Shown here one piece after another: positions 36,005 through 48,100 of a stretch of DNA of 64,000 nt. Below the pieces are notes generated by a model. The model did not search any database and was not told the origin of the DNA. It was given only the letters and a program-made list of their open reading frames with translations. Positions within the stretch are counted from its first letter, which is position 1; every line of letters starts with the position of its first letter. The translations under genes and the position numbers were made by a program. This stretch comes from Paramecium sonneborni (lineage: Eukaryota > Ciliophora > Oligohymenophorea > Peniculida > Parameciidae), in NCBI GenBank assembly GCA_905182985.1, contig CAJJDN010000005.1, positions 861,240 through 925,239 of the forward strand, read 5' to 3'.

Positions 36005-37758
36005 ATGATATTTAGCAAAGGTTAAGTGGAAAATTAAGAGTTTTGGAATAAAACTGATATTCCAATATTTGAAAAGGAAGACTTTCAAAATGTATAAGTG
36101 TTAATGGGTAATTTCACAAAAGTAGGAAGGACGTTCAAATAGAGATGCCTCAGAACTTACTTTCTGGTTAAATAATTTTTATTATACTCTGATGTAGGAA
36201 GTGGAAACAATATTAAAGGATTTGTATAATTGGATACTGTATATTGTTAATTTAATTAATTGGAAACAGGATTTTAAATAGCATTAATAAATAATGGTTA
36301 TTAGATTCACTTAAATACAGAGGATAAGTAATAATTCTAAATCTGGGTGGATGCATTGTCAAATTGCTGTATCTTAAATGATTTTGATAAAGTATACAAA
36401 CTAGGGATACAAATAGGTTAAGGAAGTTTTTCGACAGTAAAGAAATATATATATTTTAAGGTTCATTAATGTTTTAATAGGGATGGAGAGATATATGCTG
36501 TGAAAATAATAAAAAAACAAACAATAAAATAATTTTATAAAAATAAGAGTTATGAGGAATAATTATTAAATGAAATCTAAACTTTAAGAATGTTTAATCA
36601 TGCAAATATTTTAAAATTGTATAGAGTATATGAGAATCAATAAAAAATATGTTTATTAACAGATTATATTGATGGTCCAGAGTTAGTATCATAATAATCA
36701 TCAAAAAAACTTTATTAATCTGATGAGTTACGAATAATGATAATTCGTCTTTTGAGTGCAGTTGAATAGATTCATTAATAAAAAGTAATGCATAGAGATA
36801 TTAAACCTTAAAACATTTTATTAAATAAAAATGATATATAGAATCCTATTCTTATAGATTTTGGATTAGCAGCATTTACATGGTAAAAGAATGTTCCATT
36901 TCCATAATGTGGAAGTCCAGGGTATTATATATATATTAATATTTAATATAGTTATTCAGCACCAGAAGTATTGAAATATGATGAATCTAAAAAATTATAT
37001 AATCAATAATGTGATATTTTTAGTTTAGGAATTACTTTATTTGTAGTACTTTATGGTTATAATCCATTCAAGTAAAATGATTTAAAATAGACTATTAAAA
37101 AAAATACTGATGGATATTTTGAAATACCTTCATCTAAATATCCTAAATCATGTAATCTGCTCTTTATTAATATTCGTTAGTGGAGAATCTTATCTGTTAA
37201 ATGACAAAAAAGTACCCAAAAGATAGGATTACCATAACTGAAGCATTGAATCACTCCTTTTTTAAGACTCCATTTTTTTGTTAAATTTAATTACCCAAAT
37301 AAATTGTATCTAAATAATATCATGGTATTATTGCTAAAGGAGATAATAATACACATATGCATGCTAGTATGGAAATGGATTAAGGTGTTAATTATGTCAG
37401 TTAAGCTAATACTTAAACTACTCCTTAAAATAATGGATATAAAAATAGAACTATTTCTATATTGAGTGTACCACTCAGTAGAAAAAGTTAAGATTATTAA
37501 AAATAATAAGAAATCAGTTCATAATCTAGAACATCAAATGATAAAGATTGTAATCCATAAGATAAAATTCGTATTCCGTCTAAAACATTATAATGTCAAA
37601 AAAACAATCAATTTGATTATGAAGACGAATATTAATTGGATAATTTAGAACATGATAATAATTATGTAGATCAAGAACATTTATATAAACTTAACTTCTC
37701 TATTAACTAAAAGTTGTTTTAAACCTCTAAGCTTAGTATTGGTAAACAAGATAATTGA
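36005..37758 (+). CDS. Protein kinase with N-terminal PH domain, 556 aa
   Basis: Residues 1-125 resemble a PH domain (KQRCLRTYFLVKQFLLYS, NIKGFVQLDTVYC, final QFQIWVDALSN), so membrane phosphoinositide recruitment is plausible. A CAMK-like kinase domain follows: GQGSFSTVHQC, YAVKII, HRDIKPQNILL, DFGLAA, GSPGYSAPE, DIFSLGITL, DRITITEALNH. The tail is long, Gln/Asn/Ser-rich and disordered. Introns 36437-36460 (24 nt, divisible by three and stop-free), 36922-36951 (30) and 37152-37180 (29). Removing the first gives the canonical spacing between glycine loop and lysine. 557 codons. Confidence 0.8.
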
Positions 37759-37805
37759 CTATTATATATTTATATTTATTTATTTTCCTAAATATACTTT
37801 ATTTC

Positions 37806-39628
37806 TCATTTGTATTTCTGAAGAATTCCACCAGCAGAAGCAACTAAACAATTATTCTCCTAAATCCATAAAAGTGGTTCAGGGAAATTCTTTTTAGGTC
37901 CATTGATAACTTTAATTTCACCATCAACAATAGAGTAAAATTTATGAGTTCCATCCCATGATGAAGTAACAAATAATCTATTAAAATATTTAATAAATAA
38001 TAATTACTTTTAATCTATTCTACTCAAAAATCTAACTACAGAATCATGAGCTTTTATTGCTTGCTATAATTCTATTGATTAAACAAATGTGTAGATTCTT
38101 ACTTCTCCAGAGCTGTTTCCAGTAACAAATCTAATACCATCTAAAGCAATCACAGATTTTATTTCACTATCTTCAGGAACTATACCAACCAAATCTCCAT
38201 TTAAAAAATTAGATGCTACAAGTGTACCATCATCTGAAACAGAAGCAATTATATCTGGAGTGATTAAAGCTATATCATTAACACTTGCTTAATGGACAGC
38301 AATTTTTTATATTTATTATTATGTTTAAGCATTAAAAATTTTAGTTGTCTTTAATAATATTTAATATTTACTCCATCTTCTGAACATGAAGCTATTAAAT
38401 TTTTTGGTAAATTAATTATCTACCAAATATATTTTTCATGAGCATTAATAACTTTCCATTTATCAAAGTTTTCCCAATCCCAAAATTACAATTGAAATGA
38501 TTATTCATTTTCTTCAACACTTATTATTATTCTTTATAATACCATGCAATAATATATGTTTTCATATCATCTAACTTGACAGAACATAAAGCTGAAATAT
38601 CATTTTCACAATCTAATTACTATATAAATTAAAAGTTCTTAGTTTTGTCAAAAATAAAAATTCTTGTTCCAGAACTATATGCAATAAGTTTTTAATCAAT
38701 AGTAATTATAGATTTCACTTAAGGATTTTCTTATCTTTCTTCTTGATTTGGTTCAATAGTCATATCCTTAAATCCTTAAATCTATTATCTAATTTAAATT
38801 ATTACTGCTTTTATAGATTCAACTAAATAATCTTGTTCTTAATTATTTTTTTCAACTAAGAACTAGAGAGCAGGTTCCTTCAAATCTACTTTTGGTACCT
38901 CAACTGCACTCTATTATTAATTATAATATATTATGATACCTATTTACTCATTTATTAAATTCTTTTTTAAATTTCAGACTTATATGAAGTAAATTCATTA
39001 TAGATTTTTTCTAATTTCTTTTTTACTCCTTATATTTCTTTAAAAGAATCTATGAATTATCTTGCTTCTTCAACTTAACAAATCACTTTAGTTAATAAAC
39101 TTGCACTTAAATCATTACTTTTTTAAAAAGGAATATTTTAATCTATGATTGAACCAAAATCATCAATAGTTTTTGGATTAACTAACTATAATTGAATAAT
39201 ATAAATATTTATACATCAAATATATCTTCAATAGTAAAAAGATTATTTGGTAGCTTTTTAAATAAACAATTAACAAATAACTCATGAATTCCTTTTAATA
39301 ATATTTCATAAATTTCATCAGCTTATTATATTAATTTTGTTCTTAATTATTCAGTCTCATTAAATAATGGAGTCATTTTTATTTTGTATTCTCCAACTAA
39401 ATCACATGCATTCTGAGTTTAAAGCTTACATTATATATCTTTAAATGTAATAAATTATTCTTTTGTCCTTTATTGTTTGCATTAAGGACATGCTTTAAAT
39501 GTTTAATTTCTGTCTGTATAATTTAAACTTACACAATCAAATGCATTATTGTGAGATTTACATTTATCTTCTAATGATATTGGACCTTATTAGTTTGCCT
39601 TCTTACTTTTACCACCACAAGCAAACAT
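37806..39628 (-). CDS. WD40-repeat protein with Cys/His-rich N-terminus, 562 aa
   Basis: The N-terminal 70 residues have Cys/His pairs (KCKSHNNAFDCVSL, FKACPQCKQQ) that could bind zinc like a B-box. A helical linker follows, then WD40 repeats: FWDWENFDKWKVINAHEKYI, LIASCSEDGTTKIF, VNDIALITPDIIASVSDDGT, RFVTGNSSGEVRIY, IKAHDSVVRF, LFVTSSWDGTHKFY. Introns 39186-39214 (29 nt), 38911-38939 (29), 38520-38542 (23), 38349-38371 (23) and 37978-38007 (30, frame-neutral) leave 563 codons. It is typical of the large ciliate family of B-box/WD40 proteins; the partner is unknown. Confidence 0.75.
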
Positions 39629-40049
39629 ACTGAGATTTGATTTTTTAATTTATTTAATTATTTAATATATTATGAATTTATTATATTTTTTATATTATTC
39701 ATAACAATTATAATTGCATATAAAATATGTTTATAGAATACTTATTAAATCTAAGAATTTACTATTTGTTCTTTATATTTAATAGATTAATCTAAATTTG
39801 GTTTATATTTTGCTAATTATATAATACACAAACATTTAAGAATTGTTAATAATTAGCAGATCTAAAAATAAATTTCTATTTTTATAATAAAAAGTATTTT
39901 GATTAATAAATATGATCTATATTTCTCTTTCATTTTCAAAAATATATATGCTCAATATATAAATATCATTTATAATAAATATGTTTAACCGAACTTTCAA
40001 GATCATTTTTGTAAAATAAATAATTAATTATTCATGTGTTATACATAAT
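39629..40049. other. Intergenic, AT-rich
   Basis: 420 bp with no supported gene. It is free of TGA in one frame for a long way only because of base composition. Confidence 0.5.
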
Positions 40050-40396
40050 TCATGATGTAGAAATTGATGAAGTTCTAGATTTAGTATTATTTTCATTAGC
40101 TTTATAATATTATTATTTTTACATAAAATTAGCCATTGTCTCAAAGCTGTTGATGAAAATTCTACTATTCTATCCATTCTAACTTTAGTACCTTTTCGTT
40201 TCTTAGAATATATTATTATATATCCGATAGTTATGATTAGCCAAACTGCAAACCAAATCCATAAAATTCGCAAACAATATTTTATATCTTCACATTTGTA
40301 ATCCTCATCAACCTTCATACAACATTCACAACCTGATGAACATTATCCCTTTATCATTTCTATTAATGATGCGCACAATAAAATTTAGAAGAACAT
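40050..40396 (-). CDS. Short type I membrane protein, 107 aa
   Basis: Signal peptide (MFFQILLCASLIEMIKG), a tiny Cys-rich luminal segment (CSSGCECCMKVDEDYKC), one membrane span (LRILWIWFAVWLIITIGYII) and a basic cytoplasmic tail ending in Ser/Thr/Asn. Intron 40100-40122 (23 nt, GTA...AAG) gives the ending RTSSISTS. Reading straight through it yields an implausible long tail. No family known. Confidence 0.6.
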
Positions 40397-40654
40397 AAAT
40401 TTTAGAATTTTAGTAAAACTATTGTTTTATCAAATTACGGACATTATTTTATTAGATATTTATATAAATAAGAAGATTCTTTATTCAAAAATGTATATGT
40501 AATAAATTAAAATAGAAACTAATATATAGATGTTTTCATTAATGCTTAATTTGTTAATATTTCTAAAAATAAAGATCAAAAATAGAAATTACAGATTCTT
40601 AAATTAATTAATATAAATCTTAAAATTATTTTAGATAATTTTTAATAGATATTA

Positions 40655-41567
40655 TCATTTGTTAAAAAATTTACAGAATTCTTGTTCCTCTATTGATCCA
40701 CTATTATTTTAATCCATAATTCTATAGACTCTATTAATTACTGCTTTATTCCAATCTAATTCAAGCTAAAAGTTTAATTTTTATATATATACTTTTTTCA
40801 ATAAAAATATGAATTCACTTATTGAAAGATCTTTAGATTTATTAGTATCAAATTCTTTAAAAACATTTATTACAAAAGTTTAACCACCAGCTCTTGCAAT
40901 AACTCTTTCTTTAATTTAATTTAAACTATTTTATAAATATTCTTAAAATGCAGTGTCTTCTTATTTTTCATCAATATTCCAAGCTTTAGATAAAATAGAT
41001 GTAAATGTTTCATCAGATGCTATATTTAAGGAAAGCTCTTCATGAAATTCTAAAAATTATTCATATGATAATTCTTCTCCTACACAAATATTATCAATAA
41101 ATGTTTTCATTCCATCTGTTAAATTATCAATCTTGTATATTTATCCTAAATTTAGTATATTTATATTACTTAAATAATCTGATGTTATTTTTGTATTTTA
41201 TTAACTTTCATAAACTTTTAATACCATAGCTTTTCTTCTCTCATTCATTTCTTCACGAATAAAAGTTAAAAATTCTTTAAAACTTAAAAACCCATCTTTG
41301 TCTTTATCAAAATACTTTAGTAATGCTTATAATTCAACAATTTTTAAGAACATTCCAACACTTTTTAACAGATTATCTAATTCTTCTAGATTTAGTTTTC
41401 CGTTACCATTTTTGTCATTTTATTAAAATATTGTTCTATAATTTATAGAATTTCTTATACTTTAATCTTGATAGAGTACAATAAGGATTTGCTTTACAAA
41501 CATGATTTCTAAATCTAAAAACTAATTCTTAAATCGCAGTTGGTAAACCTACACCGTAATATGCCAT
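40655..41567 (-). CDS. Calcyphosin-like EF-hand protein, 278 aa
   Basis: Calcium-binding protein with EF-hands at NDKNGNGKLNLEEL, DKDKDGFLSFKEF, DTNKSKDLSISEF and DQNNSGSIEEQEF, and the calcyphosin-type DYLRQIYKI (DLxxxY) linker. Introns: 41436-41460 (25 nt), 41146-41169 (24) and 40766-40792 (27). The last two are divisible by three with no TGA, so retention would only insert residues; splicing the second produces the family linker. 279 codons. Probably a ciliary or cytosolic calcium sensor. Confidence 0.8.
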
Positions 41568-41699
41568 ATATTTTTATATTATATAATTAAATTTAATGAA
41601 AATGAATCAATTTTATTATACTTATTAATTAAACTTATGAACTTAAAAAAATCACAAAGTTTGTCAGCTAATAAGAGTTTATAAATAAATAAAGTCATT

Positions 41700-42762
41700 T
41701 CAGTGAATGAATTGAGAAGAAACTGAATAAGAATTATATTATGGAAATTCAAACTTAGGTTTATTTAGAGATTTTTCACAAGTTTTATCTAATTCTAAAT
41801 AGTCTTCTAAATTATCAACTTGTAATTTAAGCTATTCATTTTAGGATTATGTACTACTTTAACTTTTTAATAATTTATTAGTTCTATTTTTGATCTACAA
41901 ATCCTAGACTTATTTTATATACATACCGATCTCCCTTAAAAATTTCTAGCTATTTAAGACCATTTAGATCCTAACTATTTATATAAGTGCAATAATTTTT
42001 AATCTTCCTATTAAGACCATGGTTATTTTTTGATATCAATAATATCTGATCTTAATTTGTTTATATATCTCTCCCTTATTTGTTTTCCAGTTTTATTTTT
42101 TAAGACTTTCAATATATATTATTTTATATACTAGTAGCTATGACTGCCCAATTATTTTCTTCCTAATTAATATTATTCATTATTATTTAATCTTCTTCAG
42201 GAGTCCATTTACTTTTTTATGGTTATTCAGGTTTATGTTTTCTTTACCAATACTATTTGCATTATGCTAAAGTTCTTCCTTACATTTTTTCAACTATTCT
42301 GTTCCAATCTCCATTAAATTAATAATACAAATTTGCTAGTAAATCATTCTCTTCTTATGTCCATTTTTTCATTTTTGCATTCTAAATTCTATTCTAACTA
42401 ATTTATTACATTTTTCTCTATATCTCTACTTCTACTTCTTGATTGTATTGTACAATCATCCACTTTATATTAATTATTGAAAAACTAATTTTTGTTTATC
42501 AAACGTGAATCATTTTCTATTACAAAATTATGAGTTGAAGATTATTTCTAATTTCCTTCCAAATTTTCAGAAAATTAATCTATTTATTCCTAATAACTAA
42601 AAACTATTTCCTCTATTTTTACTTTATATCTCCTAGTATATCACATTCAAACTATTATTAATTGCTTTATTCTAATATGTCATCCTGAAACTATTCTTCT
42701 TAAACGAATGAAAATTAATAATCATTTTAAGGATCCAAAATGAAGTCATCACCACAGCTCAT
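41700..42762 (-). CDS. Three-repeat Myb-like DNA-binding protein, 320 aa
   Basis: Transcription-factor-like. After an acidic, Gln-rich N-terminus come three Myb repeats beginning KKWTQEENDLL, SKWTPEEDQIM and QPWSQQEDQKL, with closing motifs GRTLAQCKQYW, GKQIRERYINKL and GRSDLQIKNRTNKLL. Introns 42622-42644 (23 nt, GTG...AAG), 42382-42409 (28), 42106-42131 (26) and 41904-41926 (23). The last two fall inside the second and third repeats and must be removed to restore them. 321 codons. Resembles R1R2R3 Myb or CDC5-like proteins; nuclear. Confidence 0.82.
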
Positions 42763-43914
42763 TTTAAATAAATATAAGTAATTATCGAAAAAAAACACAT
42801 CAAAAATCATATTCTACCAACCTCTAAACTTTAAAATATCATCTTTCTAATTTTAAGACTAAACCAAATCAAGATTGTTTAAAAAATACATATAAATTAA
42901 CAATTGCTAATCTATCTGGTTAGAATATTATAAATATAATTATATATATTTGCGTTTTTAAAAATACATAATAATTATTAATAAAATTATAAAATAAAGA
43001 AATAATTGTTTAACTCTCCTTTTATATCATAAAATAAGAGTTCAAATATGTATTTCTTATTATAATCTTTAAAACTTTTCTTTTTATTTTAATTGTTCTA
43101 AAATCTTCATCAATGATGTATTCTTTAATAGAAAAATTTACATCAAAATTTTTAATGTTTATGATTTCAAACCATTTAATCACTTTCCATTATTCTCAGA
43201 TACTCCATCAATTTTTTTTTAAATTATTTTTTTATTTTATAAATTTTATTCTTTGCTAAAGCTTTCTATTATCTTGTATATTGTTTGAATTGCAAGGAAA
43301 TTTGAATCCACTTTACTTTATTTTAGATATATTGTAATAGCATAAACATCAGTAATGTTAATTATTTTTATTTTTTACATTGATAAATTTAAATAATAGA
43401 ATTTATCTTATGTTTTTATGCATATTTTAATAATATAACAATAATTTTTTTTTGATTTCTTTTCATAAACAAATTTCAATTCTATTATAAGAATTATTTA
43501 TACATTTTAAATAAAAGAGTAATAACTATAAATGATGATAAGAATATGAATATTTTCATTGTTAAAATTTAATTTCTCTTCACGATTTATAAATAAAAAG
43601 TATCAATTCCTAAAAAGAAAATAATATAATGTTATAATTTGGAAATTGAATAAAAATATATACCAGAAATAACATTTAATTACATTATTGATTAAAGAAA
43701 TGATATCAAATTTTCATATTTAAATTATCAAGCATAATATCATATTTCATTTTTAGATATCTAAAACTAAAATTGTAAGTATTGATAAAAAAGGAAAATA
43801 AAAAAAATCAGTAAAAAAATAATTCTGTTATAAAATAAGTATTTAATTCGCAACTGATTTGGGAATAAAAAAATATAAATTAAATAAGTCTAATAAAATC
43901 AAAATTGATAAGTT
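42763..43914. other. Mostly noncoding stretch with one doubtful gene
   Basis: 1.15 kb between two same-strand genes. The only coding-like content is the broken reading at 42869-43380; the rest (43381-43914 and the first 100 bp) shows nothing supported. Confidence 0.45.
42869..43380 (-). pseudogene. Possible small gene with a frame break
   Basis: From an ATG at 43380 the frame MQKIKIINITDVYAIT...KKIDGVSENNGK is protein-like but hits TGA near 43180. A protein-like continuation (VIKWFEIINIKNFDVNF...EYIIDEDFRTIKIKRK) follows immediately in another frame, to TGA 42869. No GT...AG pair of the right length joins them, so this is a frameshift, a sequence error or a misread. No homologue recognised. 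Confidence 0.3.
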
Positions 43915-45004
43915 TCAGTTATTTAAATTCTTTTTATTTTTCCAAAGATCTATGAGGGATTTAATATTTTTATTTTGCAAATTTTATCGTATTTATTATT
44001 CTTAATTTAATTTATCCAAGCTCACTATTAGAAACATACCCATATGAATTGATGTTAAAGTGTTATGAAGTGTTTCACCATTACTATCAGATTATTTGAA
44101 TATTGGATCGAGAACACCATTTATTAGGATTTCAAAAATATATTTGGATATAATAAACATGTTAGCTATAACTTTATCTTTATCATTTTAAGCTAGTTAT
44201 AATAAATCATCCTTAAATAATGTTATACAAGATAATGTATAAATTAATTAAAAGATCGTTGTTTGTTTAGCTTCAATTTCTTTTGACTTTTTTTTTGTCA
44301 GTTTCTCTAATTAAAACATTTAATAGAGAATTGAATAAAGTAGATTACAATGATTTATATCATTCTCATCGTAATACTTTTTACCTTCTGTTATTATAAT
44401 TAATTTTTAACTTTAGTAGAATGATTATTTTGTTGTAATTGTGAAACAGCAACATTTAGATGATGTTTTTTTTTTTAAATATGGCTGATTTATATCTTAA
44501 ATTCTATATTTAACTAAGATTTCACTTAAAGCCTACATCTAACTAAAATTCAAATATATTGTACCAATTGACATAAACATTATCTCCTTTGGTTTTTTTT
44601 TAAATTGGAATAGGGGAATCTAAATTTTCTTCATCATAGACACTGTTAAATTCCTCTTACCTATCTTCAATTAAATTTTGTGATTCATTCAATTAGTTTA
44701 TTTATTTATTTTTTTATTTTGATTGAGAATTCTGTTGTTGAATTATGTATTACTATTATTTATGTTATGTTTATAATAAATCTTATCTCTAATCTTCAGA
44801 TTCATTTGCATATTCTTAACGAAGATATCGAGTATTTTATTTGTGATTCAAATCAATTTTATTTTTTTATGGAAACAGATTTCCTGAGGTAGAATCGACT
44901 CTTTTTTAATATTATTATTAGAATTAAGATTATTAAATAGTTTAATTCATAGTACTTGCTGTTCCTAATCTATCAATTTATTTCTTATCTTCATTAATAT
45001 TCAT
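43915..45004 (-). CDS. Unidentified protein, 356 aa
   Basis: The N-terminal 120 residues are Gln/Asn-rich and disordered. The rest is a well-mixed helical domain (TTIFQLIYTLSCITLFKDD, IISKYIFEILINGVLDPIF, LTSIHMGMFLIVSLDKL). One very short intron, 44525-44543 (19 nt, GTT...AAG), brings the halves into one frame and gives exactly 357 codons. No family recognised; it may be a ciliate-specific regulator. Confidence 0.6.
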
Positions 45005-45100
45005 TTAAGAAAAAAGTATTTATTAATATTTATTAACATTATTATCATTATTGAAAATCAGTATGAAAAAATTCATTAGATCAATTCTTATTAATTAAAA

Positions 45101-48100
45101 TCATTTGAACATTCCAAATACCCCACTCGATTTCTTTTTATCAATAGCATAACTTAATTTATTAATTAATGCTTCATTAATTTATTATTCAAATTCTACA
45201 CCACTAAGCTTTAAAAGATTTGATGAATAAAATTAAAATTCTTATTTTTTTCTATATATATATAAAATATAAATACTCTTATTTTAATGCTTCAAAGAAT
45301 TTCTAAATATTTTTTTTTAAATGTTCCGCCAAAGCTCCATTTTCAGAATTTATAACTTTTTCTGTCATTTTCTATATATCATTTTACATTTATGTTAATT
45401 TTTCATTAATAACATAATTCTCCTCTTTCATCAATTTATTTTGTTTCTAAATAAATTAAAATAATATACTATATAAATATCTTCATTTTATTCACTCTCT
45501 TTTAATTATTAAGTTAATTTATGAATTTCAACTTTCATATATTCTTATTCTTTTTTATATTTAAGTATAATTTATTTAATATTTTAAGTATAATCATCAT
45601 CATCAATAGATTGATTAACTTTTAATGCACTATTCGGTTCACTAAATTTTTGAGGTCTTATTGAATTTTCAGATAAACTTGTTATATCAATTATTTATTG
45701 ACTTAAAATCTTTTTCTCATTCATTAATGATAGAATATCTTATTTCTCTTTATCCAATTATTTTTTAATATTATCTAACTATAATTAAAGTAAAGGCATC
45801 TCATAAACTTTAGAACAAACCTATCTAAAAATTGATTCACATTCAGAATTTAGTCCAATTTAATTAATTTAAGATGCCCATTGTTATTCTTGATTTAAAG
45901 CTTATGACATAACACTAAATAGTATTAATTATTTTTAATCATTCTATTAATGTATATTTGATGTGGTATCTTACCAAACTTTAACAGCTTTACCTAAAAA
46001 ATTAACTTATAATTATAAACTCTCATTTTCTTTTTTCAAAGATTCATTTATTTTTTGAGTTTCCAAATTATCAAATTCTATCATTTGAATTTCTAATTCC
46101 AGACCTTTACATTTTTCTTCAAGCATATACTTCTTTTCCTCTTCATTTAATTCATTATCATTCTCATCCAAATGTTCTCCTATTAACTTTTTAAGAGGAG
46201 CTAAAATAATTCTTTATAATAGTTAATTTTTTAAATCTTAAATTTATTCTTATAAATCTCCTATTATAGATTTATCAATTATATTTTCCTTCTTCTAATT
46301 TTCTACTTCTATTTCCAATTATCGATTTTATTCCTATATTTATTATATTATTTGATCTTTTTAAACTCCAATACTCTTTTTAATTACTTGATCATATGTT
46401 TAACTTACATTTTCACTAAATGCTTCAAGTATATTCTATTTTTAACTCTCACTTACTTAATCAAATTCTAAATCAAAACATTACGAATTCCTTTCAACTT
46501 TTATATTGTTATCACTTTCTGAATCATCAAGAGGATTTAACAAAGATTCATTCATTTACTTCCTTTACATTTCAGATTCACTATTATCTTATTCTCTCTA
46601 CTCATTATTATTATTAGAAGATTTAATTATTTACCTATTTTATATCTCTAATCTTTCACATTATTCTCTCGGTTTAATTATACTCTAATCCTAATCTAAA
46701 ATTATTTGCTATAATTAATTTAATTCATTCTCTAAATCTTGTACTTTAACCTTTAATTATTGTGAAATTTCTTATTCCTTCTAAACTTCTTTTTATAATA
46801 GAAGATATTCTGATTATTAAATATTATTAGATTATTTCTCTATTTATAATTATTCCATTAATTACAATTATTAAATTTACAAATTATTATTCTATAAATT
46901 TAATTCTTTAATTTAATTCTCTTATTATTCATTCTTTTATTCAAGCAAATTTATTTTACTAATAAATTCTTCCATTTTTAATCTTATTTGACATGTTTAT
47001 GATTCATTTTAATTCTATAATTCTTTATTTAATTCATTAAGTTAGTGTAGTTCCTAAGAAAATGATTCTTATTGATAATTAAATTTTTATAGTTATTAAT
47101 TCAATTAATTTATTTTATTTTCTTAAATATCATTTTATTCTTATTAAATCTATAAATCATTTTTTAATTAATTTAATTGTTATTCAAGATCAGCATTTAT
47201 GGTTTTTAAATTTAATATTTATTTATCCTTTATTTCTTTTTCTTAGATTAACTCTTATTGAGAGTTTTGTAACTAATCATTAATCTTTTAAACGCTACTC
47301 ATCTATTCTTCAAGATCCTTAAAGTTTTATTATGTTGATATATTAGCTTTTTCTAATAAATTAATTTATTACCTAAAATCTATTATTTCCTCTTTCATTT
47401 ATTAGTTTTCATTTAGAAGCTATAACTATTATTTTTCTTTAAATTATTGTTCTTCTTATAAATTTTGCATCTAACTACATTATTCTAAATGTTAATTTTC
47501 TTTTGATTCATGAACAATAATTTATTCTTATAAGTTCTTAATTAACTTTTTTTAATTAACAATCTCAATATTATTTAATTCATCAATAACTTATTAATCT
47601 CTTTCTTTCTATAATTTCATATTTTCTGTTAATTATTTTTCATCTTTCAATTAATTTTATAGTTCTTAATTATTTTATAGAAAATTTTATATTTATGTTT
47701 GTTATTCAATTAAAATTTACTTTAAGTCGTTTTTTTACTATTTTTATAATTCAATTTCAAAAGTTAATTCTTATAACTGCTCTTAATATTTTTATCTTTC
47801 TTCAAATAATGTTGCTAAAGATTGCTTTAACTCCCCAATCTCTTATTAAAGAATAAATTTTTCATTTTAAATTTTGTCTAATTTTAAAGAGCTATTCGAT
47901 TAATTTCTTTTTAATATTTCATTTTCTTATTCTAAATCGTTAAATTTTTCATCTAGTTACTGTAATTCATATTTAGTTTCATTATATTACTTCTAATAAA
48001 TTTTTATTTAAAATTCTGAATCATCTAAATTGTATTTTTAGTCTTCAAGTATTAATTTTTATTAATTTAAATTTTCATCTAACATTTGAATCTCTTTTTA

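Noticed and set aside
44680..44892. A plus-strand hydrophobic ORF that could be a small membrane protein
   Set aside because: It is antisense to the Gln-rich N-terminus of the 43,915-45,004 gene, and hydrophobicity is a by-product of complementing AT-rich polar codons.
46420..46688. Two overlapping plus-strand ORFs opposite the giant coiled-coil gene, and another at 48706-48993
   Set aside because: They are antisense to a 7.2-kb continuous coiled-coil frame and have the Tyr/Phe/Leu/Ser composition expected of its complement.
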